This document shows, piece after piece, positions 17,151 to 26,211 of a stretch of 64,000 bases of DNA. The notes below the pieces were generated by a model that ran no database searches, had not been told where the DNA came from, and worked only from the letters and a program-made list of their open reading frames with translations. The position numbers were made by a program, and so were the translations under genes. Positions within the stretch are counted from its first letter, which is position 1; the number at the start of each line of letters is the position of its first letter. The DNA is taken from positions 1 through 64,000 of the forward strand of contig NZ_JAGIPX010000026.1 in the NCBI RefSeq assembly GCF_017814945.1. Direction: 5' to 3'. The stretch comes from Paraburkholderia sp. LEh10. Its GTDB lineage: Bacteria; Pseudomonadota; Gammaproteobacteria; Burkholderiales; Burkholderiaceae.

Positions 17151-18545
17151 ATGGCGACATGGAAACCCGATCCGACCTTCTATCCTTCCGCCCGCATGGC
17201 CGCAGGCGCGCCGAAGGAGACCGTCGCATACGTGGCGAGCTTCGATCCGTCGCGCGAAACGCCCGACGAGCTCGCCGTCGTCGATGTCGATCCCGGCTCG
17301 GCTGAGTACGGGCGTATCGTCAGCCGCGTGCCGATGCCCAATACGGGCGACGAGCTGCATCACTTCGGCTGGAACGCGTGCAGTTCGTGCCTGTGTCCGA
17401 ACGCGCCGCATCCGCATACGGAGCGCCGCTATCTCGTCGTGCCCGGATTGCGTTCGTCGCGCCTCCATATTCTCGATACGAAGCCCGACAAGCGGAAGCC
17501 GCAGATCGTGCGCGTGCTCGAACCCGACGAAGTCGCGCAGAAAGCGGGCTATACGCGGCCGCATACGGTTCACTGCGGACCGGCGGGCATCTATGTGGTG
17601 TCGCTTGCGAACGCGCAAGGGGAAGCGCCTGGCGGCATCTTCCTGATGGACCACGAAACGTTCGATATTCGCGGCCAATGGGAAATCGATCGCGGCCCGC
17701 AGGAGCTGTCGTACGACGGCTGGTGGCATCTCGGCTACGACACCGTCGTGACGAGCGAATGGGGCCTGCCCGCGACCTTCGAAAACGGGCTCGTGCCCGA
17801 AGTGCTGCTCGGCGGCCAGTACGGGCACCGGCTGCACTTCTGGGACATGAACACGCGCAAGCACAAGCAGATGGTCGATTTCGGCGCGGAGAACCAGCTC
17901 GTGTTCGAGCTGCGCCCAGCGCACGACCCCACCCGGGCCTACGGCTTCGTCAACTCGGTGATCAGCCTCAAGGATTTGTCGGCGTCGATCTGGACGTGGT
18001 ATCGCGATGGCGGCGAATGGGCCGCGCGCAAGGTGATCGAGATTCCCGCCGAGCCCGCCGACGCCGCCGTGCTCCCGCCGATGCTCAAGGGCTTCGGCGC
18101 GGTGCCGCCGCTCGTCACGGATATCGCGCTGTCGCTCGACGATCGCTTCCTCTACGTGTCGTGCTGGGGCACGGGCGACCTCCGGCAATACGACGTCTCC
18201 GACCCGATGAAGCCCGAACTGACGGGCACGGTGCGCGTCGGCGGCATTGCGGCGCGCGCGACGCATCCGGCGGCAAGCGGACGTCCGCTGAACGGCGGCC
18301 CGCAGATGGTCGAAGTGAGCCGCGACGGCAGCCGCGTGTACTTCACGAACTCTCTGTATGGCGCGATCGACGAACAGTTCTACACGGAGGGGCTCGACGG
18401 CTGGATGGTCAGGCTCGATACGGACAAGAACGGCGGCCTGTCGGCAACGAACGACTTCTTCGTCGATTGGCCGAAGTCGCACCGTCCGCATCAGATACGG
18501 CTCGAAGGCGGCGATGCGTCGTCGGATTCGTATTGCTACCCGTGA
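17151..18545 (+). CDS. selenium-binding protein 56 / methanethiol oxidase family
   Basis: A 464-residue seven-bladed-propeller protein of the SBP56 family. It has the conserved CSSCLCPN cluster (Cys77, Cys80, Cys82), DELHHFGWNACSS, RPHTVHCGP and the C-terminal SHRPHQIRLEGGD. Bacterial members (MtoX) are copper enzymes oxidising methanethiol to formaldehyde, sulfide and peroxide. There is no obvious signal peptide here, whereas several characterised MtoX proteins are periplasmic, and no SCO1/SenC or MauG partner follows. Methanethiol oxidase activity is therefore plausible but not assured. Confidence 0.82.
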   Translation: MATWKPDPTFYPSARMAAGAPKETVAYVASFDPSRETPDELAVVDVDPGSAEYGRIVSRVPMPNTGDELHHFGWNACSSCLCPNAPHPHTERRYLVVPGLRSSRLHILDTKPDKRKPQIVRVLEPDEVAQKAGYTRPHTVHCGPAGIYVVSLANAQGEAPGGIFLMDHETFDIRGQWEIDRGPQELSYDGWWHLGYDTVVTSEWGLPATFENGLVPEVLLGGQYGHRLHFWDMNTRKHKQMVDFGAENQLVFELRPAHDPTRAYGFVNSVISLKDLSASIWTWYRDGGEWAARKVIEIPAEPADAAVLPPMLKGFGAVPPLVTDIALSLDDRFLYVSCWGTGDLRQYDVSDPMKPELTGTVRVGGIAARATHPAASGRPLNGGPQMVEVSRDGSRVYFTNSLYGAIDEQFYTEGLDGWMVRLDTDKNGGLSATNDFFVDWPKSHRPHQIRLEGGDASSDSYCYP

Positions 18546-18576
18546 CGACGCAAACGCACGGGCAAAGGCAGGCGCG

Positions 18577-19188
18577 ATGAACGGCGTATGGGCAACGGTG
18601 ATCGGCAGCGGCATTTTTCATGGCGTGAATCCCGCGATGGGCTGGCTGTTCGCGGCGGCGCTCGGGCTTCAGCATCGCAGCCGCAAGGCGCTGCTGATGG
18701 CGTTGCCGCCGCTCGCGCTCGGGCATGCCGTCTCCGTGGCGTTCGTCACGACGTCGGCCGTCGCGCTCGGGCTCTTCACGCACACTGAGCATTTGCGCGC
18801 GTTCATGGGCGCGCTGCTGATCGCATGGGCCGGATATCACCATTTCTACGGCCACCGGCAACGCGTGCGCATCGGCATGACGGCGGGCTTCGTCGGACTC
18901 GCGGTATGGTCGGCGGCGATGGCGACGATGCATGGCGCGGGCCTGATGTTGTTGCCCGCGCTGCTGCCGCTGTGCGGCGCGGGAATGCCCGTCGGCGCGT
19001 CGCTCGAATCGGTCGGCCAGGTCACGGCCGTGCATACCGTCGTGACGCTCGCGACGGCAGGCGCAATCGCGCTCGCTGCCTATCAGTACCTGGGGCTCGG
19101 CATGCTGCGCCGTGGCTGGATCAATTTCGACTGGCTGTGGTGCGGCGCGCTGATTGTCACGGGCGCGCTGCTGATCGTCACCGGTTAA
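18577..19188 (+). CDS. polytopic membrane protein downstream of the SBP56 gene
   Basis: A 203-residue protein with six or seven membrane segments and conserved His/Gly loops (GIFHGVNPAMGWLFAAALG, MHGAGLMLLPALLPLC, HTVVTLATAGAI). The HGxNPAMG motif after the first helix and the MHGAG loop look like potential metal or cofactor ligands. It lies 31 bp after the SBP56 stop and is probably co-transcribed, perhaps helping copper supply or export of a product. Family not recognised. Confidence 0.65.
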   Translation: MNGVWATVIGSGIFHGVNPAMGWLFAAALGLQHRSRKALLMALPPLALGHAVSVAFVTTSAVALGLFTHTEHLRAFMGALLIAWAGYHHFYGHRQRVRIGMTAGFVGLAVWSAAMATMHGAGLMLLPALLPLCGAGMPVGASLESVGQVTAVHTVVTLATAGAIALAAYQYLGLGMLRRGWINFDWLWCGALIVTGALLIVTG

Positions 19189-19213
19189 CCGGCGCCGCAC
19201 CATTCGCACGAGC

Positions 19214-19296
19214 TCCCGAATAGCCTCACCTTTCACGACAGTGCTGCGCGGGTTACGCGGCAACTCACCGTTCCGCGGCTCCCGGATCGTCTCACC
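19214..19296 (-). repeat. two satellite iterons in a 361-bp gap
   Basis: TCCCGAATAGCCTCACC (19214-19230, one mismatch to the iteron consensus) and TCCCGGATCGTCTCACC (19280-19296, three mismatches) lie in the gap between the membrane protein and the cytochrome b561 gene. Both are in the orientation opposite to the origin array. Nothing else is evident in the 19189-19548 gap. Confidence 0.65.
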
Positions 19297-19548
19297 TCAA
19301 GCGCATCCGTGAGCACATCGACGGCAAGCCGCCTCACCATTGGCCGCCCCATCCTGGCGTGACGGTCGGATCTCGCGCGAGCCGCGCGGCGCGTCCCGGC
19401 GCACAAGTGTGCCGATTCGACCCGTTCGCAGCGCCGATCAGCGGGTCATTAGCCATACCTGAGCAACGAAGTGTTCTTCTTTGTCCGGCTATTCACTGGC
19501 GAATTGGCTCTCTACTATTCGCATTCAATCAGAAACACGCGACTGCTT

Positions 19549-20118
19549 ATGACGTCCCACGCTTCATCTCCACGCGCAGGCAAGACACAGCGCTACAGCC
19601 GCACGGCTATTGCGCTGCATTGGCTGATCGCGCTGCTGATGATCTGCGGCTTCTATCTCGGCTGGATCATGACGGACATTCCGGGCTTCACGCCGACCAA
19701 GCTCAAATACGTCTCCTGGCACAAGTGGATCGGCGTGACGATATTCGCGCTCGCGGTGCTGCGCATCGTATGGCGCGCGACGCATGAAGCGCCGCCGATG
19801 CCCGCCCCGATGCCCGCGTGGCAACGGGCCGCGGCACACGCGACGCACGCGCTGCTCTATGTGCTGATGCTCGCCATTCCGCTCACGGGCTACTTCTTCA
19901 GCTCCGCGGCAGGCGTGCAGGTCGTGTATCTCGGCGTGCTGCCGCTGCCCACCATCATCGGCCCCGACCACGCGCTGAAGGCCGCGCTGCGCATCGCGCA
20001 TGTCGCGCTGAACTACACGCTGCTCGCACTGTTCGCGATGCATGTGCTGGCGGCGCTCAAGCATCAGTTCGTCGAGCGCGACGGACTGCTGGCACGAATG
20101 ATCCCTTTCCTCAAATGA
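19549..20118 (+). CDS. cytochrome b561
   Basis: A 189-residue four-helix membrane haem protein of the prokaryotic b561 (CybB) family. Candidate haem ligands are the His in TAIALHWLIALL (first helix), VSWHKWIGV, ATHALLYVLML (third) and AMHVLAALKHQ (fourth). It probably passes electrons between quinone and a periplasmic or membrane acceptor. The start at 19549 avoids an unrelated 26-residue extension. It is followed at 43 and 36 bp by two YceI genes, a frequent grouping. Confidence 0.88.
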   Translation: MTSHASSPRAGKTQRYSRTAIALHWLIALLMICGFYLGWIMTDIPGFTPTKLKYVSWHKWIGVTIFALAVLRIVWRATHEAPPMPAPMPAWQRAAAHATHALLYVLMLAIPLTGYFFSSAAGVQVVYLGVLPLPTIIGPDHALKAALRIAHVALNYTLLALFAMHVLAALKHQFVERDGLLARMIPFLK

Positions 20119-20161
20119 ACCCGCTCATTCAGCGCGTTTTGCGCTCCACCCATTCACGACC

Positions 20162-20725
20162 ATGAAGAACATCGTTTATCGCCGGGCGCTGGCGACCGTC
20201 ACGGCTGCCCTGTTCGCCGCCGCACTGCCCGCCTTCGCGCAAGTGGACACGAGCAAGAGCACGGTTGTCGCAACGTCGAAGCAGATGAACGTGCCCGTCG
20301 ACGGCGCGTTCAAGGCCTTCACCGCGCAACTGACGTTCGACCCTGCGAAGCCCACGGCGGGCAGCGCGAACCTGTCGATCGATACGGGCAGCTACGACCT
20401 CGGCGACCCCGAGTACAACAAGCAGGTGCGCGGCAAGGAATGGTTCGACAGCGCGACGTTCCCGAAGGCGACGTTTGTCTCGACAGCGATCGCGCCCGCC
20501 GGCGGCAATCAGTACAAGGTTACCGGCAAGCTGACGATCAAAGGCAAGTCGCAGGTCATCACGGTGCCCGTCGCGATCACGCAGCAAGGCGCGACGCAGA
20601 CGTTCGACGGCTCGCTGCCCATCAAACGCACGCAGTACGACGTCGGCACGGGCGAATGGAAAGACACCACGGTGGTGGCGGACGACGTCGTCATCAAGTT
20701 TCACATCGTCGCCGCAAAGCATTGA
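20162..20725 (+). CDS. YceI-family periplasmic protein (first copy)
   Basis: A 187-residue protein with a signal peptide ending AFAQ (about residue 24) and a YceI lipocalin-like barrel: STVVATSKQMNVPVDGAFKAF, ANLSIDTGSYDLGDPEYNKQVRG, DSATFPKATFVST. YceI proteins bind long isoprenoid or amide lipids. This copy is of the type commonly linked to cytochrome b561. It sits in the b561-yceI-yceI operon and may handle a quinone-like lipid for it; that role is inferred. Confidence 0.85.
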   Translation: MKNIVYRRALATVTAALFAAALPAFAQVDTSKSTVVATSKQMNVPVDGAFKAFTAQLTFDPAKPTAGSANLSIDTGSYDLGDPEYNKQVRGKEWFDSATFPKATFVSTAIAPAGGNQYKVTGKLTIKGKSQVITVPVAITQQGATQTFDGSLPIKRTQYDVGTGEWKDTTVVADDVVIKFHIVAAKH

Positions 20726-20761
20726 GCGCGCGGGGCACACTCATCTATTCAGGAGAATAAC

Positions 20762-21346
20762 GTGAAGAAACAACTGTTGATCGCAGCGGGCGCGCTGATC
20801 GCGGGCATGTCGTTCAATGCGATGGCCGCCGCCGACACCTATCAGCTCGATCCGGGCCACACGTACCCGAGCTTCGAAGCCGATCACTTCGGCGGCATCT
20901 CGACATGGCGCGGCAAGTTCAAGAAGTCGAGCAACGGCACGGTGACGATCGACCGCGCTGCGAAGACGGGCACCGTCGACGTGACCATCGATACGGCGTC
21001 GATCGACACAGGCAACGACAAGCTCGACAAGCACCTGCAAACGCCCGAGTTCTTCGATGTGGCGAAGTACCCGACGGCCATGTACAAGGGCACGCAGATC
21101 CGCTTCGACGGCGACACGCCTGTCGAAGTGATCGGCACGCTGACGCTGCATGGCGTGACGAAGCCGCTGAACCTGAAGATCGAGTCGTTCAAGTGCTTCG
21201 TCAACCCGATGCTCAAGCGCGAAGTGTGCGGCTCGGAATCGACGGCGACGTTCGACCGCGCGGACTTCGGCATGGACTGGGGCAAGTCCTACGGCTTCAG
21301 CACGAAGACCGTGTTGAACATCCAGACGGAAGGCATCAAGCAGTAA
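20762..21346 (+). CDS. YceI-family periplasmic protein (second copy)
   Basis: A 194-residue YceI protein starting at GTG 20762 behind an AGGAGAA ribosome site. It has a signal peptide (cleavage near AMAAA, residue 22) and family features DTYQLDPGHTYPSFEADHFG, VTIDTASIDTGNDKLDKHL and DRADFGMDWG. Two cysteines (KCFV, EVCGS) may form a disulfide. It ends the b561-yceI-yceI operon and is followed by a strong terminator. Confidence 0.87.
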   Translation: MKKQLLIAAGALIAGMSFNAMAAADTYQLDPGHTYPSFEADHFGGISTWRGKFKKSSNGTVTIDRAAKTGTVDVTIDTASIDTGNDKLDKHLQTPEFFDVAKYPTAMYKGTQIRFDGDTPVEVIGTLTLHGVTKPLNLKIESFKCFVNPMLKREVCGSESTATFDRADFGMDWGKSYGFSTKTVLNIQTEGIKQ

Positions 21347-21375
21347 GTCCTTTGCGAATCGCTGGTGATCCGCGC

Positions 21376-21399
21376 AAGCCGCCCTCGGGCGGCTTTTTT
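21376..21399 (+). terminator. intrinsic terminator of the b561-yceI operon
   Basis: AAGCCGCC pairs with GGGCGGCTT across a short CTC loop and is followed by a run of T, 30 bp past the second yceI stop. Confidence 0.85.
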
Positions 21400-21618
21400 G
21401 TGTGCTCACATCGCTTAATCGCCCTGATCGCGCAGGCGCCCGCATCTGCGCCGCGTAGAGGGTTCTGCGCCGACAGACGGCGCGCAGTCGTCGGTGCGCA
21501 TCCATCAGTGCGACACGCGGCGTCCCGCCGCGACGCGCTCCGCTTGCCTGGCATGGACCGTGCGTTTGATCGGTCGAGCCCGCGAGCAAAGCGGCCTCGC
21601 CGCCCAAGGAGCACTACG

Positions 21619-21807
21619 ATGAATACGCTGACCATCAAAGACCTGCCGATGAGCGAAGTACTCGACCACGCCGCGCTCGCGAGCGTACGCGGCGGCATCG
21701 GCAGAACGCCGCAGCAGATCGCCGCCTGGGAGTTGTCCGGCAAGCCCGCGACCTGGCAGGGCCTCGTTCTCGGCGACGATGGCCGCCTGCATCCGCCGTC
21801 GCCGTAA
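21619..21807 (+). CDS. double-glycine leader peptide, bacteriocin-like
   Basis: A 62-residue peptide. The N-terminus MNTLTIKDLPMSEVLDHAAL followed by ASVRGG (Gly25-Gly26) has the form of a class II bacteriocin or peptidase-C39 leader: acidic/hydrophobic alternation and a GG cleavage site. The remaining 36 residues are a hydrophilic core without Cys. AAGGAG precedes the ATG at good spacing. No C39 ABC transporter or immunity gene lies in the window, so export would depend on distant genes. It may be a signalling or toxin-like peptide; activity unknown. Confidence 0.6.
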   Translation: MNTLTIKDLPMSEVLDHAALASVRGGIGRTPQQIAAWELSGKPATWQGLVLGDDGRLHPPSP

Positions 21808-21926
21808 AGCCGTCCAGCGCATGCATGCCTTCAGGGCCGCGGCCCCGACAATCCGAGCGACGAGCACGCGCGCAGGCGCTTCTTCGCGGAAGATGTCGAG
21901 CCCGCGTGAACCACGCGAAAGAAGCG

Positions 21927-22295
21927 CTACTCGTCGTACTCCGAGTATTTTCGCGAATCGCCGCGCACCTTATGCACCGGGTACTTCGCGCGATTCAGAT
22001 CGATCTTTTCGAGCACCGCCCGATACAGATCGACGTCGAGCCGATCGGCAAGCATCACCAGATACGCGAGCACGTCGGCCATTTCATGACGGATGGCCGT
22101 GAGCTTGTCGTCCGCGAGTTCGCCTTTTTCGCCCGACTCCAGCCATTGAAACGGCTCCAGCAGTTCACTCGCCTCGACGCTCAACGCGGTGGCGAGATTC
22201 TTCGGCGAATGAAAGCGCGACCAGTCACGCTCGCTGACGAACTGCCGCAGCAGATCGCGCACCGCGACGAGATCGCTGTTCCGTTCCTTCTCCAT
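21927..22295 (-). CDS. MazG-like nucleotide pyrophosphohydrolase
   Basis: A 122-residue all-alpha NTP pyrophosphatase of the MazG/RS21-C6 type. The metal-binding motif is seen as SVEASELLEPFQW (ExxE part) followed by RHEMADVLAYLVML (ExxD part). Single-domain members hydrolyse dCTP or modified dNTPs to clean the nucleotide pool. It lies 33 bp downstream of the penicillin acylase start region in the same direction and is preceded by a GGAG-type site. Confidence 0.85.
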   Translation of the reverse strand: MEKERNSDLVAVRDLLRQFVSERDWSRFHSPKNLATALSVEASELLEPFQWLESGEKGELADDKLTAIRHEMADVLAYLVMLADRLDVDLYRAVLEKIDLNRAKYPVHKVRGDSRKYSEYDE

Positions 22296-22328
22296 TCGGA
22301 CACTCCACGAAAATCATCAATATAGCGA

Positions 22329-24830
22329 TCATTGCGCCGCATGGCCGAGTGTCAACCGATGCACAGGCGCGCCCGGCAAAAACGAAGTCTTCTCGCCGCG
22401 CACCCATGCCTGGTGGCCCGCGAGAAAGAACGGCGACAGCGGATGCCCCGACTGCCCGCCCGGCATTTCGAAGATGCCGCGCTGCTCGCGCCCCGGCGAC
22501 ACGATCATCCGCTCCGACGCGCCGAAGTTCGGCGTCTGCACGCGCGGCATGTTGATGTCGCCGGGCAACGGATCATGCTGCGCGCCGAGCCAGCCGCGCA
22601 CCCACGGCAGCCACGGCGGCACGAGGCGCGCGAACGGATGCTCGATCGCCGCACGGTTGCGGTCTCCCCAGCGCGCGTCGTCGACGGATGTCGTCGCGGG
22701 CAACTGCTCGATCGAATGGTCGATGCGATCGAGCATGAACGCGCGCCAGTTCGTGGAGCCGTCCGGCACCCAGGCATGATGTTCGGCGAGCGTCTCCATG
22801 ACGGCTTCATAGCGCGAGTTCGCGACGCGCAAACCGAGCGGCGCAATACCGCCGCTGCCGCCGCCCGGCATCGCGCCCGCGATATCGGCATCGAGCCTGC
22901 CGAACCACGCGTCGTACAGCGAAAAAAAGAACATCCGCGTCAGGCGATAGCCTACGGCATCGGCATCCGCGCGACCGTTCCACGCGAGCAGCTGCTGCCG
23001 GAACGCCGCGCGCTGCGGATGTCCTTCGAGCGCGGCGGCATCGAGCGCTTCGAGCGCGACGCGCCGCCATACGTCGATCCATTGTGCGCGGTCGTCCGTC
23101 TGGATCGACAGCATCGCGCTCTCGTCGGGGCTCGGCGCGGCAAGCAGGTCGTCGCGAATCTGCGAGGCGCGCGCGCCGAGGTCGGCGCCCGCGTCGCCGA
23201 TCAGCGCGGTCTCACTCGACATCACGACGCGATTGTTCGCCGTCCACAAGCGGCCGAGCGGCGGGTCGATCCGCTTCGGATACGACGCGGGCGGCAGATA
23301 TCGCTGCCAGCCTTTGTACGTGTTGGAGTCGTACGGCGTGTCGCTGTCCGGTCCCGTTTGTGCGTCGCCCGGATCGCGCTGCGGCAGCGGACCCGCCAAG
23401 GTCCAGCCGATCTTGCCGCGCGAGTCGGCGACCATGATGTTCTGCGTCGGGATCCCGCTGGATTGCGCGGCGCGGAGTGCTTCGTCGATCGTTCGCGCGT
23501 CTTCGAGCTTCTGCAGATTCAGATTCACGGCCTCGCGATCGTGCGCGACCCATCTCAGCGCATAGGCTCGCGAGCCGACCATCAATCCCGGCCCCCAGCG
23601 CGTCTCGGCCACGGGCAGATCGACGCTCGCGCCGCCCTTCACGTCGATGCGTTCGTGAAAAACGGCCGCGCGCGCCCATGTGCCATCGGGCGTGCGGTAT
23701 TGCAACGGGTCGGCGGGATTGCGGTGCAGCTCGATCAGATCGATATAGCGCCCGTAGCTGTTCGTGAAGCTCCATGCGATCTTGCCGTTGCTGCCCGCAA
23801 TCACCAGCGGCGTGCCCGGCAGGCTCACGCCCGTCAGCGCGTGCGTCGGCTGGCCATCGGCGGCGGGCCACGCCAGCGAGACGCGATACCAGATGTTCGG
23901 CAGCGACAGCCCGAGGTGCATGTCGCTCGCGAGAATCGCGCCGCCGTGCGCGCTGTGCGCGCCGTCCACGACCCAGCCGTTGCTGCCGACCGCCGATTCC
24001 TCCGCCGCGTCCGCGCCCTCGTGCGGCTTGCGCCCGGCGCTGACGGAATTCGCCGCCGACAGCCAGTCGGGCCGCGTCGCGGGAATGCGCGATGGCTCGA
24101 CGGGAGGCGTCGATGCGCTATCGAACGGTGCGTCCCAGTGGCTCGCGGCGGGCACCAGGAACGCGTACAGATCGGCGGGCACGCGGTCGCGCAATACGGC
24201 GCGCGCGAGGATGCGGCGCGTCTCGAACGACTGAAGATCGAAGTACATCGCATAGACCGCCAGCAACGAGTCCTCGGGCCGCCACGCCTCGGGTTGCGTG
24301 CGCAGCATCCAGTACTCGAACGGCCGCGACGAAAGCGCGGCGAGTCCGGCATTGACGCCGGCCGCATATCGCTCGATGAGTTGCCGCTGGTCTTCGGGCA
24401 TCGCCGCGAAGATCGCGTGCGCGCGGGCGCGAAATCGCTGCAGGCGGTTGCGCCGGTCGAGGTCGAGCGCATTCGGGCCGATCAGCGCGGACACTTCGCC
24501 CGCCGCGACGCGCCTGAGCAGGTCCATCTGAAAGAAGCGGTCTTGCGCGTGCAGAAAGCCCGTCGCAAACGCGACATCGACTCTCGACCCGCCGTGGATG
24601 GTCGGCACGCCGAGCGCGTCGCGCTCGATCGTCACCGCCGACGACAGCGAAGGCACGTGCTGCGTGCCGTCGAGTTGCGCGAGGCTGCCGCGCAGCAGCA
24701 GCCAGCCGCCGAGCAGCGCCGCCGCCAGCAGCGCAATGGCGAGCCCCGCCAGCACGAGCGCGGCGATGCCGATGGTTTTGCCGATCGATCGGTTGGACGG
24801 CTGACTTGACGCGGCGGGTCGACGGCTCAT
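22329..24830 (-). CDS. penicillin acylase family Ntn-hydrolase
   Basis: An 833-residue precursor of a heterodimeric N-terminal nucleophile hydrolase. One membrane segment (residues about 20-47) acts as signal or anchor. The alpha part contains FATGFLHAQDRFFQMDLLRR. The autoproteolysis site is GSNGW, making Ser283 the nucleophile of the beta chain; LGLSLPNIWYRVSL and GKIAWSFTNSYG follow as in the family. Substrates in this family include penicillin G, acyl-homoserine lactones and other amides, so quorum-signal acylase activity is possible. Divergent from the XRE-cupin gene. Confidence 0.88.
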   Translation of the reverse strand: MSRRPAASSQPSNRSIGKTIGIAALVLAGLAIALLAAALLGGWLLLRGSLAQLDGTQHVPSLSSAVTIERDALGVPTIHGGSRVDVAFATGFLHAQDRFFQMDLLRRVAAGEVSALIGPNALDLDRRNRLQRFRARAHAIFAAMPEDQRQLIERYAAGVNAGLAALSSRPFEYWMLRTQPEAWRPEDSLLAVYAMYFDLQSFETRRILARAVLRDRVPADLYAFLVPAASHWDAPFDSASTPPVEPSRIPATRPDWLSAANSVSAGRKPHEGADAAEESAVGSNGWVVDGAHSAHGGAILASDMHLGLSLPNIWYRVSLAWPAADGQPTHALTGVSLPGTPLVIAGSNGKIAWSFTNSYGRYIDLIELHRNPADPLQYRTPDGTWARAAVFHERIDVKGGASVDLPVAETRWGPGLMVGSRAYALRWVAHDREAVNLNLQKLEDARTIDEALRAAQSSGIPTQNIMVADSRGKIGWTLAGPLPQRDPGDAQTGPDSDTPYDSNTYKGWQRYLPPASYPKRIDPPLGRLWTANNRVVMSSETALIGDAGADLGARASQIRDDLLAAPSPDESAMLSIQTDDRAQWIDVWRRVALEALDAAALEGHPQRAAFRQQLLAWNGRADADAVGYRLTRMFFFSLYDAWFGRLDADIAGAMPGGGSGGIAPLGLRVANSRYEAVMETLAEHHAWVPDGSTNWRAFMLDRIDHSIEQLPATTSVDDARWGDRNRAAIEHPFARLVPPWLPWVRGWLGAQHDPLPGDINMPRVQTPNFGASERMIVSPGREQRGIFEMPGGQSGHPLSPFFLAGHQAWVRGEKTSFLPGAPVHRLTLGHAAQ

Positions 24831-24933
24831 CGTTCAGATCGCTGTTGTTCGGGAGTCGAGGCGTCTGGGCATTGTGCACGAACCCATTTGCACTATCCCA
24901 TACGATCGGCGAAACCTCGCTCGTCCAGCATGC

Positions 24934-24958
24934 TGGAATTTTGTTCCATTATGATGGA
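24934..24958. promoter_or_regulatory. overlapping inverted repeats at the XRE-cupin promoter
   Basis: TGGAA (24934-24938) pairs with TTCCA (24944-24948), and TCCAT (24945-24949) pairs with ATGGA (24954-24958), three bases before the start codon of the XRE-cupin regulator. XRE-cupin proteins commonly bind such palindromes in their own promoter; an auto-operator is inferred. Confidence 0.5.
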
Positions 24959-24961
24959 CAC

Positions 24962-25552
24962 ATGGACATCAATTCGTTGATCGCGCGCCGCGTGCGCGAA
25001 CTGCGCGACGGCCACGGCCTGTCGCTCGAAGCACTCGCCGAGCGCAGCGGCGTGAGCCGCTCGAACATTTCGCTGATCGAACGCGCACAGAGCAGTCCGA
25101 CGGCCACCGTGCTCGACAAGCTCGCCACCGCGCTGGGCGTCGCGCTCGCGTCGCTGTTCGAAGCGCCCGCGCCGCCCGCCGAAGCGCCCTCGCCGCTCGC
25201 GCGCGCAGCCACGCAAGCGGTGTGGACGGATCCCGCGTCGGGCTACACGCGGCGCAATCTGTCGCCGCCGCTCCCATCGCCGATCCAGTTAGTGGAGGTT
25301 CACTTTCCCGCCGGGCAGCGTGTCGCCTACGAGACGGGCGCGCGCGAGGCGGAGATCCATCAGCAGATCTGGCTGATCGAAGGCGCAATGGAGATCACGG
25401 CGGGCGGCGCCCACTGGCGGCTCGAAGCGGGCGACTGCGTGGCGATGCGCGTCGACTGCCCGACCGTGTTCCGCAATCCCACGCGCAAGCCGGCGCGCTA
25501 TCTGGTGGCGCTCTCGACGCTGCCCGCCTCACCGATGAGGAGAAACCCATGA
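24962..25552 (+). CDS. XRE-family regulator with cupin domain
   Basis: A 196-residue regulator. Residues about 5-60 are an XRE helix-turn-helix (LSLEALAERSGVSRSNISLIERAQSSPTATVLDKLA) and residues about 110-185 a cupin sensor (IHQQIWLIEGAMEITAGG, LEAGDCVAMRVDCPTVFRN). The start at 24962 places the HTH at the N-terminus. Its stop overlaps the GNAT start (ATGA), so the two are translationally coupled and likely act together, the acetyltransferase perhaps acting on the sensed metabolite. Confidence 0.85.
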   Translation: MDINSLIARRVRELRDGHGLSLEALAERSGVSRSNISLIERAQSSPTATVLDKLATALGVALASLFEAPAPPAEAPSPLARAATQAVWTDPASGYTRRNLSPPLPSPIQLVEVHFPAGQRVAYETGAREAEIHQQIWLIEGAMEITAGGAHWRLEAGDCVAMRVDCPTVFRNPTRKPARYLVALSTLPASPMRRNP

Positions 25553-26076
25553 CCGAACGGATCCGCGTGCGGCGCGTCGCCGCGCAGGACGCCGCAGCGT
25601 GCGTAGACGGGCTCGCCGACGTGCTGATCGATTGCGTCGCGGGCGGCGCCTCCGTCAGCTTCATGTGGCCGCTCGCACGCGACAAGGCCGTCGCGTTCTG
25701 GAAAATGGTCGCGCACGGCGTCGAACGCGGCGAGCGCGCGCTGCTCGTCGCGGAGGACGCCGACGGGCGCATCGTCGGCACGGTTCAGCTGGTGCTCGCG
25801 CAGTCCGACAACCAGCCGCATCGCGCCGATCTCGCGAAGATGCTGGTGCATCGCGGCGCGCGCCGGCGGGGCGTCGCGCAGCAACTGATGGCCGCCGCCG
25901 ACGACGCGGCGCGCGACGAAGGCAAGACCGTGCTGGTCCTCGACACTGTGACGGGAGGAGATGCCGAGCGTCTATACGAACGCGAGGGCTGGCAGCGCGT
26001 CGGCGACGTGCCGAAATATGCGCTGATGCCCGACGGATCGTTGTGCGGAACGACGTTTTACTACAAGCAGCTGTAG
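25549..26076 (+). CDS. GNAT-family N-acetyltransferase
   Basis: A 175-residue acetyltransferase. The acetyl-CoA-binding motif A is visible as AKMLVHRGARRRGVAQQLM (R/QxxGxG/A type) and motif B as RLYEREGWQRVGDVPKYAL. It shares an ATGA overlap with the upstream XRE-cupin regulator. The arrangement suggests detoxification or modification of a small amine controlled by the regulator; substrate unknown. Confidence 0.87.
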   Translation: MTERIRVRRVAAQDAAACVDGLADVLIDCVAGGASVSFMWPLARDKAVAFWKMVAHGVERGERALLVAEDADGRIVGTVQLVLAQSDNQPHRADLAKMLVHRGARRRGVAQQLMAAADDAARDEGKTVLVLDTVTGGDAERLYEREGWQRVGDVPKYALMPDGSLCGTTFYYKQL

Positions 26077-26211
26077 CGCAGCCTACACACCGGGAATCAC
26101 AGACGGCAAAAAAAGCCTTCGACAAACGTTTGCGGTTTTGGAAAATCAGCCCTCAATCTTTTCCGTCACGCGCCGTTATCGCTAGTGCACTCCCACTAAC
26201 TTGCAGGCGAC

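Noticed and set aside
19322..19338. Third iteron copy in the gap before cytochrome b561
   Set aside because: Only the CTCACC half is kept; the other half does not match the consensus.
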